Shown here in pieces: positions 1 through 11,013 of a stretch of 64,000 nucleotides of DNA. Position 1 is the stretch's first letter, and every line of letters starts with the position of its first letter. The position numbers were made by a program, and so were the translations under genes. The stretch lies in assembly GCA_025617745.1 (NCBI GenBank), contig CM046853.1, positions 11,982,974-12,046,973 of the forward strand, written 5' to 3'. The notes beneath the pieces were generated by a model. That model did no database searches. It saw nothing but the letters and a program-made list of their open reading frames with translations, and had not been told where the DNA came from. The DNA is from Heliocidaris erythrogramma (taxonomy: Eukaryota > Echinodermata > Echinoidea > Camarodonta > Echinometridae).

Positions 1-1370
1 AATTAAGAACAAGTCATGTATATATGCACGATTAATATACACTTCACCTGGGTGTGATTATTGTGTGTGACGTGTACCACATTTCATCTATTGTATATTG
101 AGATTCGATAATGAATATTGTAATACATGTACTTTGATTGGATAAGGTATACAAAGATAATATATTTTAAAGGATCCGGACCGTATTCATTTTTCACACA
201 CACAATAAGCTGAAGGTAAATACAGAATAAGCTTGAAGCAATTACATGAATCTTAGGACTTTCGCCTGAATCTAACACATAATATAAGTCATGGTCTCTC
301 AAAGCTTATTTCATACTCACCTGAAATAGTTGTCAGCAGATTAGATAAAGAATCCTCGATACATGATGATCCTATAATCCGTAATCAATTCATTCGTCTT
401 ATACATTTTTAGCAATGAGTAATCATGGTTTTATTAACCTATATATCCATCATAGGCTGTGGGCTGTGCCCCAGTTCTTTTTCTTGCCAGGCTGGAATGG
501 AAATGTCACGAAATAATGTTGATCATTCTCCTTGCATAGGGGAATGGTGTCCGCGCAGGCAATGTTGGGAGGGGTAGGGGCGTTGACGAACGAAATTCTA
601 AGTCTGAAGACGTGTTGATATATAGGAGCACGCAGATGGGTGTCCAGACCCGTTCTTTATTTTATGGCCAGTGTGTCCTTTATCCAGGGATAACAACTCC
701 CGAGCTTATCAAAGGCGGCACACAACCAAGATAAATGAGGGGAATGGAGTGACACCTTTTGTTTGTAGAAGAAAGGCTTGAAGAAGCGCATTTTTCTTAT
801 ACCACTACATCCATTGTTCGGTTACACAAACGAGACTGTCGCCGAACAATTCATCGGTTACGGTTGCTCTCACTATATTGATTATATGTCTCATGTCTTT
901 CTTTGATACGGCCCAATGTTTCGGGATGGGTCAGAAAGTCAACATCTATCTATTCATTAACAATAGCCAGGCATTGATGTAGTCCTATTGAACATTCATT
1001 ACGTGATCTCGAGGGGGGTCATTCCGAAATATATTATTCATTAACGAAGAACACAGTCGTCATCAATGAATGTACATGTGATTCACTTTGCATTAATAAT
1101 AAAGCACAATATAGTATTAGATTATTTGCTCTAAATAAACAAAACAAATTCCACAAATTCCTTAATAAAATATCACAATCTGATGCTATGTAGGCCTACT
1201 ATCAACTAAAAACTTACCATAATATTTTCTTCTTAAAATCTTAAAATCTTCATCCAAGATGAAGGCAACAAAAATGTGTGCGTTATTTTTTTTTTAGATA
1301 CTGGCCTACAGCGACACACTATAAATTTTGTATAGTTTTAAAGTATCAGTGGATTACATAACTGCTCATA
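1..1370. other. Intergenic, no gene seen
   Basis: AT-rich sequence with no convincing open frame on either strand. The longest frames are under 75 codons with no family resemblance. No microsatellite or terminal repeat stands out. Confidence 0.6.
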
Positions 1371-1378
1371 CCGTACAT

Positions 1379-1595
1379 CCCACCTATGGTGACAGGGCAT
1401 TCGCATGTGGGGGTCCAAAACTTTGGAACGCTCTCCCATGACTGATGTTGAAGTTTTTAAGAGAGCGCTGAAAACTTACCTTTTTGATGAATGGTTCCTA
1501 TGAGTGTAAACATTGAACATTGTAAAGCGCTTTGAGAGGGCCTACGGTCCTGAAAGGCGCTATAGAAGAACGAACTATTATTATTATTATTATTT
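1379..1595 (+). mobile_element. 5'-truncated CR1/L2-like LINE 3' end
   Basis: The + strand reads a short segment typical of the C-terminus of LINE reverse transcriptases: GDRAFACGGPKLWNALP, then, after a frame change, DVEVFKRALKTYLFDEWF and a stop near 1503. This is the region after the reverse-transcriptase catalytic core in CR1/L2-type elements (GP.LWN.LP and FK..LK..L). After it comes a short 3' untranslated part with AAAGCGCTTTGAG and GAAAGGCGCTATA, ending in (ATT)n at about 1577-1595. That layout is the usual 3' end of this LINE group. The frame change and lack of upstream coding sequence show a dead, 5'-truncated copy. Confidence 0.75.
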
Positions 1596-2263
1596 TCCAG
1601 CAAACGTACGTCTTCGATCCATACCGCCAGTAAGACAGAATGCTGCCAAAAAATGAAATGAAAGAGGGCAGCAAATCGAACTTTATGGCTGTGCTTTGTG
1701 GCGTTACTGCCTTTATCGACTTTCTCACATAATGATTAAATTTCGAGGAAAACCTTCAAATTATTTTGGTGGGTATAGTGAAACGCAGTAGTATAATAAG
1801 GGAGATATATATGAAGTTCAATACATATATTTAATAGGAATGCTATAGAAAGAGGTGCACATGAAGGCAACCTGTTTGAACAAAAACAATAAACAACGTG
1901 AAAGACTAGAAGCAATGGCATTTGAGTCTTTGCATATAATGTACGATATCTTAAAGTAGGGTAGGAATGCATTTTTAATGGGGTGAATCTCTTAGGGAAG
2001 GATAATATTTCATATGCAGATGGTCACTGACGTACTGTTGGGGGGCCTTGTTCTACGACCAACACAAAAATCGAGAAAAGGAAGGAAAAGAAAATAGAAA
2101 AAGAAAGAAAGAGAGAAAGAGAAAATTACATCATTTTTATTTACCTCTGCCTAGAAATAATGGATTTTTATGATTACGGTAGTACTTCTTTTATAACATA
2201 TAAATGGCTGAAATGTTTTAGTATCTCCCCTTCCACAAACATTATGCCTCTTTTGCATGCAAG
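1596..2263. other. Intergenic, no gene seen
   Basis: AT-rich DNA with an A/G-rich run (GAAAGAAAGAGAGAAAG type) near 2080-2125. Short open frames on both strands look like chance. Confidence 0.5.
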
Positions 2264-3027
2264 CAGTGGCGTATCTACGGGGGCAGAGGGGGCACGTGCC
2301 CGGGCGGCACTTGAAGGGGGGGGGCGCAAAATACAAAAAGAGAGAAAGAAAAGGGGAAGAAATACAAGAAATGTTATGGTCTTTTAGGGTTATTTGCGCC
2401 CCAGTCAAGAACAAAGTGCGTACATATTGTGTTTTATAGGGTTTGTGATGCGAAAATTTTCTACAGCTCGGCCGCTTTGCGCCCTCGCATAATTACGTTC
2501 AAGATCTAGCTATTTCGCACCCAAAATGGCGTTTTTAAAGTGTTAACCATTAATTGACTCTAGTTGCTTTGCCACCCCCCCCCCCCCCCCCCGCATAAGG
2601 CAGGAGCTTGTTAAATTTTGCTCCCCCAGATGGGATATAAGTGCATAAAAGCACCTTCAAGGTAAGCCTCTAGTACATTCGAAATAAATCATAAATTGCC
2701 TTCCAATTGCCTTACTAAATTCCTCAAATTTATTTCCTCAGGGTTTTTATTTATTTTGCGCCCCCAAAGTAGGAATGTTCAAAATTTCAACAAAAAGGTA
2801 AAATACATAAGAAATTTCAATTTGAGGGGTGGAAAGGGGGGGGGGGGATCTGCCGCTCGGTCGCGTTGCTCCCTCGCTTATACAATAAATCATCAAATTT
2901 GGGCTAAAAATTAACCCCGTCTTATGTGCATCAAAACTCATTTTCATGTAGTGTCATCATTTCTAAATTTAAAACGCTCATTAATCTGAGTCTGGGTTTG
3001 GTGTGTGTGTGGGGGGGGGGGGGGGAG
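2264..3027. repeat. Degenerate DNA-transposon-like block with G/C tracts
   Basis: It begins with CAGTGGCGTATCTACGG at 2264-2280, close to the CAGNG-starting ends of hAT-type transposons and similar to ends at 9201, 6157 and 27111. Inside, two related segments recur: GCTCGGCCGCTTTGCGCCCTC near 2466 and GCTCGGTCGCGTTGCTCCCTC near 2855. Long C and G runs sit near 2574-2592, 2838-2847 and 3011-3025. No transposase frame is visible. The extent of the element is uncertain because no matching opposite end was found. Confidence 0.4.
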
Positions 3028-4122
3028 GGGTGTTTTTTGTTCAGTTGTTGCTAGCTGACAAAGAACAAACTCATGACTGCAGGTGTTTTTATTCACAGAA
3101 CAACTCTCATATATACAGTATATGCACAGGGTAGTTACATAATATACAGCTGGTGTTTGCCCTGAATGGATTAGTCGATGTTGTTTGAGCAGGGATTAGT
3201 AAGATAGGAAACAGGCAAAGAGATTAGGGTAGGAGATTGAAAACAAACAAGAAAGAGTGTGGGAACAGGATGATGAAGATGTGGACTGAAATAAGATGAA
3301 ATGATGAGAAAACAATATCATCAGAACACAATATCCCTTTTCTTCTTTAGATAAAAAGTACCATCAACAACCGGCTCAACTGAACTACTTTGCGCATAGA
3401 TGGAAATACAAGTCTATCAAGGTAAAATATGAGAGTGTACCTTAACCTAAAATAAAACTATGCTATCAAATGTATGTTCTCGGAGTATTTGGGTGTAATG
3501 GTGACACAAAACAATAAGAGTAAAGAGCAATATAGGCTCGCTCGGAGAAGCATAACTAGAAAGTGCATAATTAAAACAGAGTATGATTTCAAACCAAGTT
3601 GTACCGAAGTTATCAGTAAACTACAACATAACATTTGTCAACAAAATATGGATTTACCAAAACCCATGTAAGAATATCCTGATTTAATCAAAGTGATAAG
3701 TTGAGAAGTAATCATAAGAAATATAAAGCCATAAAATGCTTAACTTTAACACAATTCTCCTGAGTAGGAATAACTTTCAAAATTGTAATCACAATCTATA
3801 CATAGATAGAAGGCAGAGTAGAATTAAATAGACTGTAGAGGTGTAGGTAAAGAATAGAATATAGTACACTGGAAATTTGCAAGATAGATTGCGAAATAAT
3901 GTCAAAACATGGCATCATAAAACATGGCATAAAATAAACAATGCATGTATATAGCGTAGAAATAGGCACATAGATAAACATAATATAGCATGAGCATGGC
4001 ATCGATCGCATAAAAATATAACATTTGAATGTTCAGTCCTTCTTTTCTTTACTAAGTTCACTTCAATGCGTATTTATAGTTTATCGTTCATGATCAAAAT
4101 ACATGTAATTATCGTCCGGGGG
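3028..4122. other. Intergenic, no gene seen
   Basis: AT-rich sequence without recognisable coding, RNA or repeat structure. Frames at 3474-3671 (+) and 3796-4011 (-) are short and low in complexity. Confidence 0.5.
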
Positions 4123-4519
4123 GCGAATTTTTTTCCCCTGTACCTTTGGGTCTATCCAATATGAATATTCATGACTTGGGTCTTAGAGGTGAGAGTACGC
4201 ATGCGCATGACAAGTAATACGGTTTATTCCGTCAAGACTAGTCGGCATGAATATTCATGAAAACGAACTGTAAGGGTATGATAAAACGAGCAAGGCTGAG
4301 CAGCTGTTCTCTGTGGCGCAATCGGATAATCTGGTGCGCTATCACTGAAAGGACCGCGAGTTCGAATCTCGGCAGAGGAATGAATATATTATGAAATTTT
4401 CTTTTGCTGATTTAAAAATAAGGTGAAACTGAGTAAGAAAATGCAAGTCCGATACTTGTAGTCTCTTTCATGAATATTCATATTGGATAGCCCCAAAGGT
4501 ACAGGAAAAAAAAATTCGC
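4123..4519. mobile_element. MITE with ~50-bp terminal inverted repeats
   Basis: The left end (4123-4175) and the reverse complement of the right end (4467-4519) match almost base for base. Both read GCGAATTTTTTT, then CCTGTACCTTTGG, CTATCCAATATG and AATATTCATGA. The element is about 397 bp and has no protein-coding capacity, so it fits a non-autonomous DNA transposon. A G-run of about 17 follows the right end. No clear target-site duplication is visible. A tRNA-like sequence with pol III boxes lies inside it. Confidence 0.75.
4307..4380 (+). tRNA. tRNA-like sequence, probably a pseudo-tRNA or tRNA-derived promoter
   Basis: The ends form a complete 7-bp acceptor stem (TTCTCTG at 4307-4313 with CAGAGGA at 4373-4379, one T-G pair). 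Box A (TGGCGCAATCGG, 4314-4325) and box B (GTTCGAATCTC, 4360-4370) are both good RNA polymerase III internal promoter matches. The T-arm has four pairs and a G-G mismatch. The middle does not fold as a standard cloverleaf: the D-loop is too long, and the best anticodon stem (TGGTG/CACTG) leaves a 6-base loop. I therefore do not assign an anticodon. It lies inside a MITE, which suggests a captured or tRNA-derived sequence and not an ordinary host tRNA gene. Confidence 0.55.
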
Positions 4520-4870
4520 GTCGGAGGGGGGGGGGGGGGGGGGTCATCGTCGATATCGCGATCCTCATTGTATACACTAGCTTCCATACCATTTCTTGAA
4601 ATCACTGAGCCAGTTCACTAGCTGTTGTAATGTTTCAATACTAGTAGCACATTAATGGCAATGTTCTATCTCATAATATTCATTGAGGCCATCAATATAT
4701 AATAATCTATCAAATCTCCTGTAGAATAACTGGTACACATTCTCTTTTCCAGTTATACAATGTTCCAAGCTGTAGAATATAAATCCGTTGTCATTGGGCA
4801 GTCCGTCGTCAACAAAATCGAAGCATTACTCCTCTCTATTTGGGCAAAGATAAACACAAACATATAATCC

Positions 4871-5035
4871 CTATCTCACTCGCTTATTCTTCGCGGGATC
4901 GAGGTCTGCTTTGGTGAACTTCACGAACATCGTGATGATGTCTAGCGTTGTGTAGACAGGCACAAGGTACCGATTGTCTTCTTCGTCGACGTTGTCATGC
5001 TCTCTTGCTCTTGTGGACATGGGGTCATTGTCGTT
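4871..5035 (-). other. In-frame coding-like extension beyond a TAG of the acidic-repeat gene
   Basis: Reading the - strand in the same frame as the acidic CDS past its TAG (5038-5036) gives 54 more sense codons before the next TAG at 4873-4871. The peptide has ordinary protein composition (it includes REHDNVDEEDNRYLVPVY and KFTKADLDPAKNKRVR), and the DNA is GC-richer than its surroundings. It looks like the natural C-terminus of the upstream frame. Possible explanations are a nonsense mutation in a pseudogene or allele, a base-call error, stop readthrough, or an intron that removes the TAG. Confidence 0.5.
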
Positions 5036-5661
5036 CTAAGTCGCCGTGGTCATGGCAGGGTGTTCGTTGTCTGTCTCATTAGCTGTGTGCGGATTCTGCG
5101 CAGCGTCTATATGTAGCTGGAATTCGTCGTCGAGACTGTGATCATGGTGATACAGGCACTCCTTGTCATTATTGTTCTGCACCGCTTCTGGCTGGCCGCA
5201 GTAATCCTCGAGGCTGTGGTACAGGCGATCGTTGTCTGTGTCATGCTTGGCGGCGTCTGGCTGGCCGCAGTCATCCTCAAGTTTGTTGTAGAGGCTTTCG
5301 TTATCTTCTCTATTCTGCATAGCGTCTGGCTGGCAGTCTTTGATGAGGACGTGAGGCAGGTCCTCGTTCTTTTCCTCGTGCTGGGAGCTTTCGTCGCCGT
5401 TGTGGCAGATGTCGGGCTCCTGAGCAGCGTCTGGCTCTAGCTGGCAGTCCTGGTTGAGGCCGTGAGGCAGGCTCTCGTTCTCCTCCTCGAGCTGGAAGTT
5501 GTCCTGGTCGTCAAAGCCGTCCTGGCTGCTGGCCAAGGGTTTCAGTCCGGCATTAGCTGGCACCGCGACTGGTTCAGGGTAATTGACGTAATAAATCTCA
5601 ACGTCGTCGTTGTCATCGCCCTCGACTTGGCTGTTGACTAGGGGGTTGATACAATAGGCTT
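5036..5661 (-). CDS. Exon of an unrecognised acidic repeat protein
   Basis: A - strand frame runs open from an in-frame ATG at 5794 to a TAG at 5038-5036 (252 codons). The first 40 or so codons are AT-rich and intron-like. A splice acceptor (TTGTAG, AG at 5663-5662) makes 5661 the likely exon start, though this is a choice and not proven. The protein is strongly acidic and rich in Asp, Glu, Asn and Gln. About five degenerate repeats of 20-28 residues fill frame residues 107-250. Each centres on a core such as DCQPDAMQ, DCGQPDAAK or YCGQPEAVQ, preceded by LPH or LYH. I do not recognise the family. There is no signal peptide, catalytic motif or clear membrane segment in the coding-like part. 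The earlier exons would lie above 5661 and were not found. Purine-rich, GC-richer codon use sets it apart from its surroundings. Confidence 0.6.
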
Positions 5662-5799
5662 CTACAATATCATGAAATTTCTTTCGAAATGAGAAAATAA
5701 TATGTGTGAAATTAATGTGAAATATTACTGCAAGCAGGGGCATAATATGACGGGATTGACTGGGTGACATGTACCAAGGATAATTGGAAAACATGAAAA

Positions 5800-6157
5800 A
5801 TACATGTACTTAGCAAGTAATGAGATAATAATGAGGCTACAGCACACTATTTTAGCTCTGAAGTGATCAAGAATACACAGTTTCAAACCATGAAACGTAA
5901 AATATTCTGGCTCAGTCGCTACGTGACCTCGCAAAATAGAATACTTAATGTACCAAGGGCGTTGATAAAATGCGACATCGTCATGATACAGCAAAATGCA
6001 AAGTATTCTTATTTGTTGGACAAGGGGGTGTCCCCCCCCCCCGGCTTTCAAAGAATTTACGAGTATATTATGTAAGCGTTCCTGGCGCTTTAGAAAATGT
6101 ATTCATTATTTTACTGGCCTCAGCCCCCTCAAATGTTTTGGCTCATAACGCCACTGC
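5800..6157 (-). repeat. Probable hAT-type end fragment with a C tract
   Basis: The - strand at 6157-6141 reads CAGTGGCGTTATGAGCC, another copy of the CAGNGGCG end motif seen at 2264, 9201 and 27111. A C-run sits at about 6030-6042. No transposase frame and no partner end were identified, so the left boundary is a guess. Confidence 0.3.
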
Positions 6158-8046
6158 AGATGGTGCGCCCGATACTCGATACTGTAAGTATAACAAAGAA
6201 CATATCATTTAGTAATAGCAACGTACATGCATGAATGTTTTATTAATTCAATCTATTTTGTTACATGTTCTTATACGTTCGCGGGGGAATACGAGTTGAT
6301 CATTTCCACATACATGTATTTCTTATATTTCTTATATCTCATATGATACTCCCTCCTAATTTTTTGCGTCATGTCATTGCAGTATATATTAATATGACCT
6401 TTCAGTTGACATTAAGAGCTGGAGGGGTATATGGATCAAACGAATCAAACCAGACAGGCAGACAAAAATTGACATTTTTCAAGACTAAGAGCTTAGCCTA
6501 CATATCACGTCACACCCGCGATTGGTAGATTTGGAAAAGTCGATTTTAAAGCTGTGACCTCGGAAGTGTTTCCAGATAGAGAGGTAATCTTGAGAGCGTG
6601 AGGGATGATTGTGAAGAGAAGAAGGATGAGAAGGAGGAAGAAACGGAAGAGGATTGGATGAGGGGGAGGCATACGTGCTGTTAGGACGGAAAATGGTCTC
6701 AGTTTTTGGTTCCTGTTCCAAATATGGCGGGATATTGAAGAAAGGGCATTTCTTATTATAGAGGGTGATATTTATTTTATTAACTTTTTGCAGAGCCATA
6801 CATACAGAGAGTTTGGCCAACTTGGATCAAATGGGTGACAATATGGCGCATGTTGCTTTGTTAGACAAGCATAAAAATGAGTATACGCCAGGTTGTGCTG
6901 AGTTGGCCACACTGTGTGTATCGATGGCTCTGACTTTTTTTAAATGCTCGTTTATATAAATTTATCAGTTTTTTGTGGATATGGGCTGGAGAGTTTTTTT
7001 TTCTTTAATACAAGTCATTATGCGTAAGCATGCATTGGATTATGGAAGGGGAGACATTCTTGAAATATGTTCATGATGCTGATCTCCGAAGCTTTTTGAC
7101 GGGTCAAGTATCGATTTTAATCTTTATAGTTGATATAGTTCCATGGCCTAAATGAAAAAGATAAGACAAATGAAATGTATACGCTTTTTATCCATTCATG
7201 CCCTTTTGCTCTCCTTTATTAAAAAATATTTCCATATACGGTATCCTACAAGCATCATTCACGAATGATACAAAGTACAGCTTCATACAGTTTAACTTTC
7301 AACATTTGATAGTTATCCCTCCAAAAGGTAGTCTATTGAATCCATTGTCTTATTTCAAGAATTGTTGTAAAATTCTGTTACTTTTCACCTATTAGAAACG
7401 TGATTTGCAACAAAAAAAAATTATTCTATCATGTGCTTTGAGAATATGCTTTTTGGGAAAGTTTCACCTCCTTATAACGTTATTTCGAAGAATGCTTTGT
7501 TACTCTAAATAATACCAACCAACAGTTTCTTATGCGTGGCTTAACAATGCAAGCAATATATACCGTAACAGAGCAGGCGAGCAACTTTGGAATTGTCTGA
7601 ACCAAGGAGTTAATGTCTGAACTAAAATGGATTTCCCAGACAGTCAATGCACGGCAAACAACTGCTTAGTGACAGCGCCATCTACCACCAGCTGAAAAAT
7701 AGGTTTCTCCGTGTCTTTGGACTCGACTTCGAGAAATTCATTTTAGTGAACATGAAGTGAAATAGATCGCATAATATTACGTACATCATACCAAATTCTT
7801 ATTTTGACATAATACATCGCCAATATTTCAATCTTGATTCCTTGTAATGTATTGGATATAATCCCTGGTTCCTGCCGTGAAAATGTGCCATTTCCAAAGT
7901 AAAATGGATAGTTGGGGAATAACATTCCAGAGACCGTACCGTTTTGCGGAGAAAGGGCAAGCGCCACCGCAAATAATAATGGTCATAATAACAATAATAA
8001 TGACGAATATGATGATTATGATGAAAACAATAACAATAGTTATAAT
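6158..8046. other. Intergenic, no gene seen
   Basis: Mostly AT-rich unique-looking sequence. Short frames near 6485-6820 (-) and 6765-6959 (+) have no family resemblance. I see no RNA gene or structured repeat. Confidence 0.5.
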
Positions 8047-8048
8047 AA

Positions 8049-8067
8049 AGAATAATAATAATAATAA

Positions 8068-8098
<31 letters not shown>

Positions 8099-8109
8099 AA
8101 GAAGAAGAA
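8049..8109. repeat. Compound microsatellite (AAT)n then (AAG)n
   Basis: AATAATAAT repeats pass directly into about ten GAA units. Diffuse ATAATGA-type repeats lie just upstream (7968-8048). Homopolymeric frames across it are artefacts of the repeat. Confidence 0.95.
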
Positions 8110-9200
8110 CGCAAAATGACAATTAAATCGATAGAAAGAACACATCTCAAAGGAGAATACACAAAATACACTCTAAAGAAAGTGTATTTTACCAACATAT
8201 AGGGTAATTTCACGCAATATTGGGTTGAGATATACCCAAGAAATATGCATGTTCCCTTTTTTTTCTCCAAACTTGAGCAAAAAATAATTTTATCCAACAT
8301 TGTTTAGAGAGAAATAAAAAGGAAAGAATTATTTGTTGACAAAACAATGTATCACGCCTTTGTCGTAACGAATAAAAATAGGATATGAAGGACACACTAA
8401 GAAACGATGTCGTCAGAGAGGGGAGGGGGTGGTATTTCTGTACGGAACACTTGTTCCCTTGCTCCCCCCCCCCCCCTTCTCTCTCCTTTCGTACCATATG
8501 ACATAAATCATGGTAATGCTTTTATCCTTCATGTTCATTAGGCTACATGCAGTACCAGGCAACCTTTTCTAATAATTTGTATCTTCTTCAAATCAACACA
8601 CTCAAGTGATTCATGTTAAGAGTGCAGCGGAATGAGAGGTATATCAGTGTATATTGAATTATCACATTATCAAGGTTCAAAGCGTCAAAGTCAACTTCAA
8701 TGACGAAGCTCGATCGAGATATGCAGGTTTGAAGTTCGATTTTCTTGGGTGCAAATACAAATCTCGAAAGCTGTCACTGAAAATGATTATAATGCATTTC
8801 ATTCATGGAAAGAAAAGAATCATTCGCGTGCGCCATTATTTTTCTTCATTATAATTTCTTTACTATGAAGGTACAGATCAGGCAACGTAAATACAGGCAA
8901 CGTGGCTCCATTCGACCAAGCTCCCCTAATACCATTTTATATCAAAATGAGCCGATTTTACTGTTAGAAAGTTTTCATACCAAATGTGTCATATTATATA
9001 ATAATAAGGTATTAAAGCAGTTGCAACATTGCCTCTTGAGACTACAAACTTTCATTCAAACTCCTATAGTGTCCAATCCAATTATTAAAAATTGCACAAT
9101 TTTAGCTACTAATAACTTGCCTCATTGTGTGACAGATTTTATCAAGTGTGTTTCCCATTATTTATGAAAAGCACTCTTCATCAAAAGAATTTGATCAATC
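8110..9200. other. Intergenic, no gene seen
   Basis: AT-rich with a C-run near 8464-8476. The 120-codon + frame at 8805-9167 has no recognisable domain, and its codon use matches the background. Confidence 0.45.
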
Positions 9201-9350
9201 CAGGGGCGGATCCAGGATTGAGTAAAAGAGGGGGCACAAAAATGAAATGAAAAATGAAAGTTTGTCAAAATGTACACCCGTATTTTTTGGGTCTCGCCAG
9301 CTTCTCCAAAAGTCGCTCAGCGGGGGGGGGGGGGGGGGGGGGGGGGGGAG
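9201..9350 (+). mobile_element. hAT-type transposon end fragment with a G27 tract
   Basis: CAGGGGCGGATCCAGG at 9201-9216 fits the CAGNG start of hAT-superfamily inverted repeats and resembles the ends at 2264 and 27111. The fragment runs into 27 consecutive G at 9322-9348. It replaces the last part of a LINE reverse-transcriptase fragment on the other strand, so it probably inserted into that LINE copy. No second end was found. Confidence 0.45.
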
Positions 9351-9359
9351 TTTATTTCG

Positions 9360-9800
9360 ATATCGTTCTGTATTGCATTTAATTGTAGGGAAGCCAGTCA
9401 TGTTACGAAGCTGTCTTAAATTTGAATTACATCTAGGGACGGGAAGAAGGTGTTTGTGGTGATCAGAGTTTTTGAGTTTTTGTCCAAAGCTTAGCAAAAG
9501 GGAATCTCTTCTATCAGATAGAGTATTGAGTTTAGTTATGGCAAGGGCATTGGCATAAGTCACGTTATGGCCTACAATTATTTTGAGGGCCCGCTTTTGA
9601 AAAAATTCCAATTTATTATTCTCATTTAGGGTAATAGAGGTGTGCCAAACAGGGGAACCATATTCGAGTATGGGTCTTATGTACCTAGTGTAGACAGTTA
9701 CCATATCCACCAGGCTTGCCTTAGATTTTCTAAGGATACATAATGTGTACAATCTTCGGGATGCTTTTGACACAATATCTGAGATAATGGGCATCGATTC
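9360..9800 (-). pseudogene. LINE reverse transcriptase C-terminal fragment (CR1/L2/Jockey group)
   Basis: The - strand encodes a continuous stretch typical of the thumb and C-terminal region of non-LTR reverse transcriptases: SKASRRLYTLCILRKS, then YTRYIRPILEYGSPVW, then EFFQKRALKIIVG, and finally NTERYRNK. The catalytic palm (F/YADD) is absent because the copy is truncated at about 9800, where a minisatellite begins. The 3' part is broken near 9350 by a G-tract and an hAT-like end. This is a dead fragment. The protein resemblance is from recognised family motifs; the exact clade is not settled. Confidence 0.8.
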
Positions 9801-9998
9801 TCGGACAAATATCCCCGGACAACCAAGTATGGAAAACAACTAGGATTATTACCTCGGGAAAACTACCCGGGGCTACTACCAAGGACAACTACACATGGGC
9901 AACTATCCTTGGACAACTGCCCCTATAGTACACTGACTCCGGACAACTATCCCCGACGAGCCACCCTTTGGAAATATTACTCCCGGACAACTATTCCT
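9801..9998. repeat. Degenerate minisatellite, GGACAACTAYCC unit
   Basis: At least eight diverged copies of a roughly 15-base unit based on GGACAACTAYCCC occur. They include the copies in TCTCGGACAAATATCC, CCCCGGACAAC, AAGGACAACTAC, TTGGACAACTGCCCC and CTCCGGACAACTATCCCC. The neighbouring LINE fragment stops exactly where the array starts. Confidence 0.6.
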
Positions 9999-10023
9999 AA
10001 GTGAAGACGATTACTCTCTGGGG

Positions 10024-10150
10024 CGGCATTCTGAAAACTATGTTAACTTCTATGTTAAGTTCTATGTTAAGTCCCGGAGTTAACATACCGTTAACATACC
10101 TCTAAATCGGTATTCTGAAAAGTATATTAAGGGTATATGTTATATTTTCT
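10024..10150. repeat. Small repeat block of TATGTTAAST and GTTAACATAC words
   Basis: TATGTTAA occurs three times (10040-10073) and is followed by two copies of the opposite orientation, GTTAACATAC. A flanking direct repeat, CGGCATTCTGAAAACTATG and CGGTATTCTGAAAAGTAT, brackets them. It probably derives from a small mobile element or foldback, but the ends are not clear. Confidence 0.35.
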
Positions 10151-10304
10151 TAGGTTATGCCCCCGACACGCCTATTTCTCATTGATTCCCCAGTCATAAT
10201 CGCCATTTGTCGTATACACCCAAATATTGAATTCCATTTTTCTCCTTTGCTTCTTTTTCCCTCGGGGCACCACTCAAAATATATTGTACATGTAGATAGC
10301 ACAT

Positions 10305-11013
10305 TGTAAGATTTGATTTGATTTGATTTGAATTTATTCTCATATTTCACAAAATAAGTAAAATATCAACACAATATAAGACAATACATTTGATTATAAC
10401 AATACAGTGTGGCAAAGTAATTTCAGTATAGCAAAAAATGGCAGTAGATTGTAACAATGACAATAAATGAGTTCGAAATATGAAGGAACCTGCATAAAAA
10501 GCAGAGCTTGTAAAGTCTGCAGGTTCCTTTAAAATATTATGAAATCAGCAATCAAGGAGACGGAACACAAAAAATCAGACTACATTGGAAGAGCCAAAGG
10601 TAAGTGAAAAGAAATTGTGGGGTAAAGAATGAGAAGAAAATGGAGAAGCTATAAGAATAAGAGAGAGAGAGAGGGGGTAAGAAAAGAGAGAGAGAAAATT
10701 CAATACTAACGCAGTAACGTACTTTTAAAAAAAGATACAAGGGTAGAAAACTTTGTTCAGCCAGTGCGTCTTAACTGGGTCCATAACTGGACAAAAGAGA
10801 GCATTTTAATTTACATTTAAACGTATTTAAGGATAAACAGTTGATTATTTCGTTAGGAAGATGATTCCAAAACCTGGGTCCGTCGAATACAATTGTTCTT
10901 TGAGCAAATAATGTACGAGGTCCTCCAAAAGGCAAAATATCATACAGAGTTATACATTTTGAAAAATTGACATTTAAGTCATGTGTGTTGGAACGAATGG
11001 GAAAGCTGACCAC
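10305..11013 (-). mobile_element. 5'-truncated LINE: reverse transcriptase C-terminus plus 3' UTR
   Basis: On the - strand, 11013-10771 encodes a typical LINE C-terminal motif (FDGPRFWNHLPNEI, then FKCKLKCSLLSSY) that ends at a stop. The - strand 3' untranslated part then runs down to a tail of CAAAT units (+ strand GATTTGATTTGATTTG) at 10310-10332. The 3' part shares a stem-loop and tail type with the element at 58439-59408, so both belong to one family. The copy lacks the catalytic domain and is not mobile on its own. Confidence 0.75.
10483..10529 (-). other. Conserved LINE 3' UTR stem-loop, copy 1
   Basis: AAGGAACCTGCA (10483-10494) pairs perfectly with TGCAGGTTCCTT (10518-10529) around a 23-base loop containing AGCTTGTAAAGT. 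The same loop and a stem of the same length occur at 58659-58706 with different paired bases. In stringent LINEs a 3' hairpin is what the reverse transcriptase recognises on its RNA; that role here is inference. Confidence 0.75.

Noticed and set aside
5138-5440. 100-codon + strand hydrophobic frame resembling a membrane protein
   Set aside because: It is the antisense shadow of the acidic repeat CDS; repeats of Asp/Glu codons read as Val/Leu/Ile on the other strand.
7799-8300. Frames with runs of Leu, Phe, Lys or Ser
   Set aside because: Produced by the AAT/AAG microsatellite at 8049-8109.
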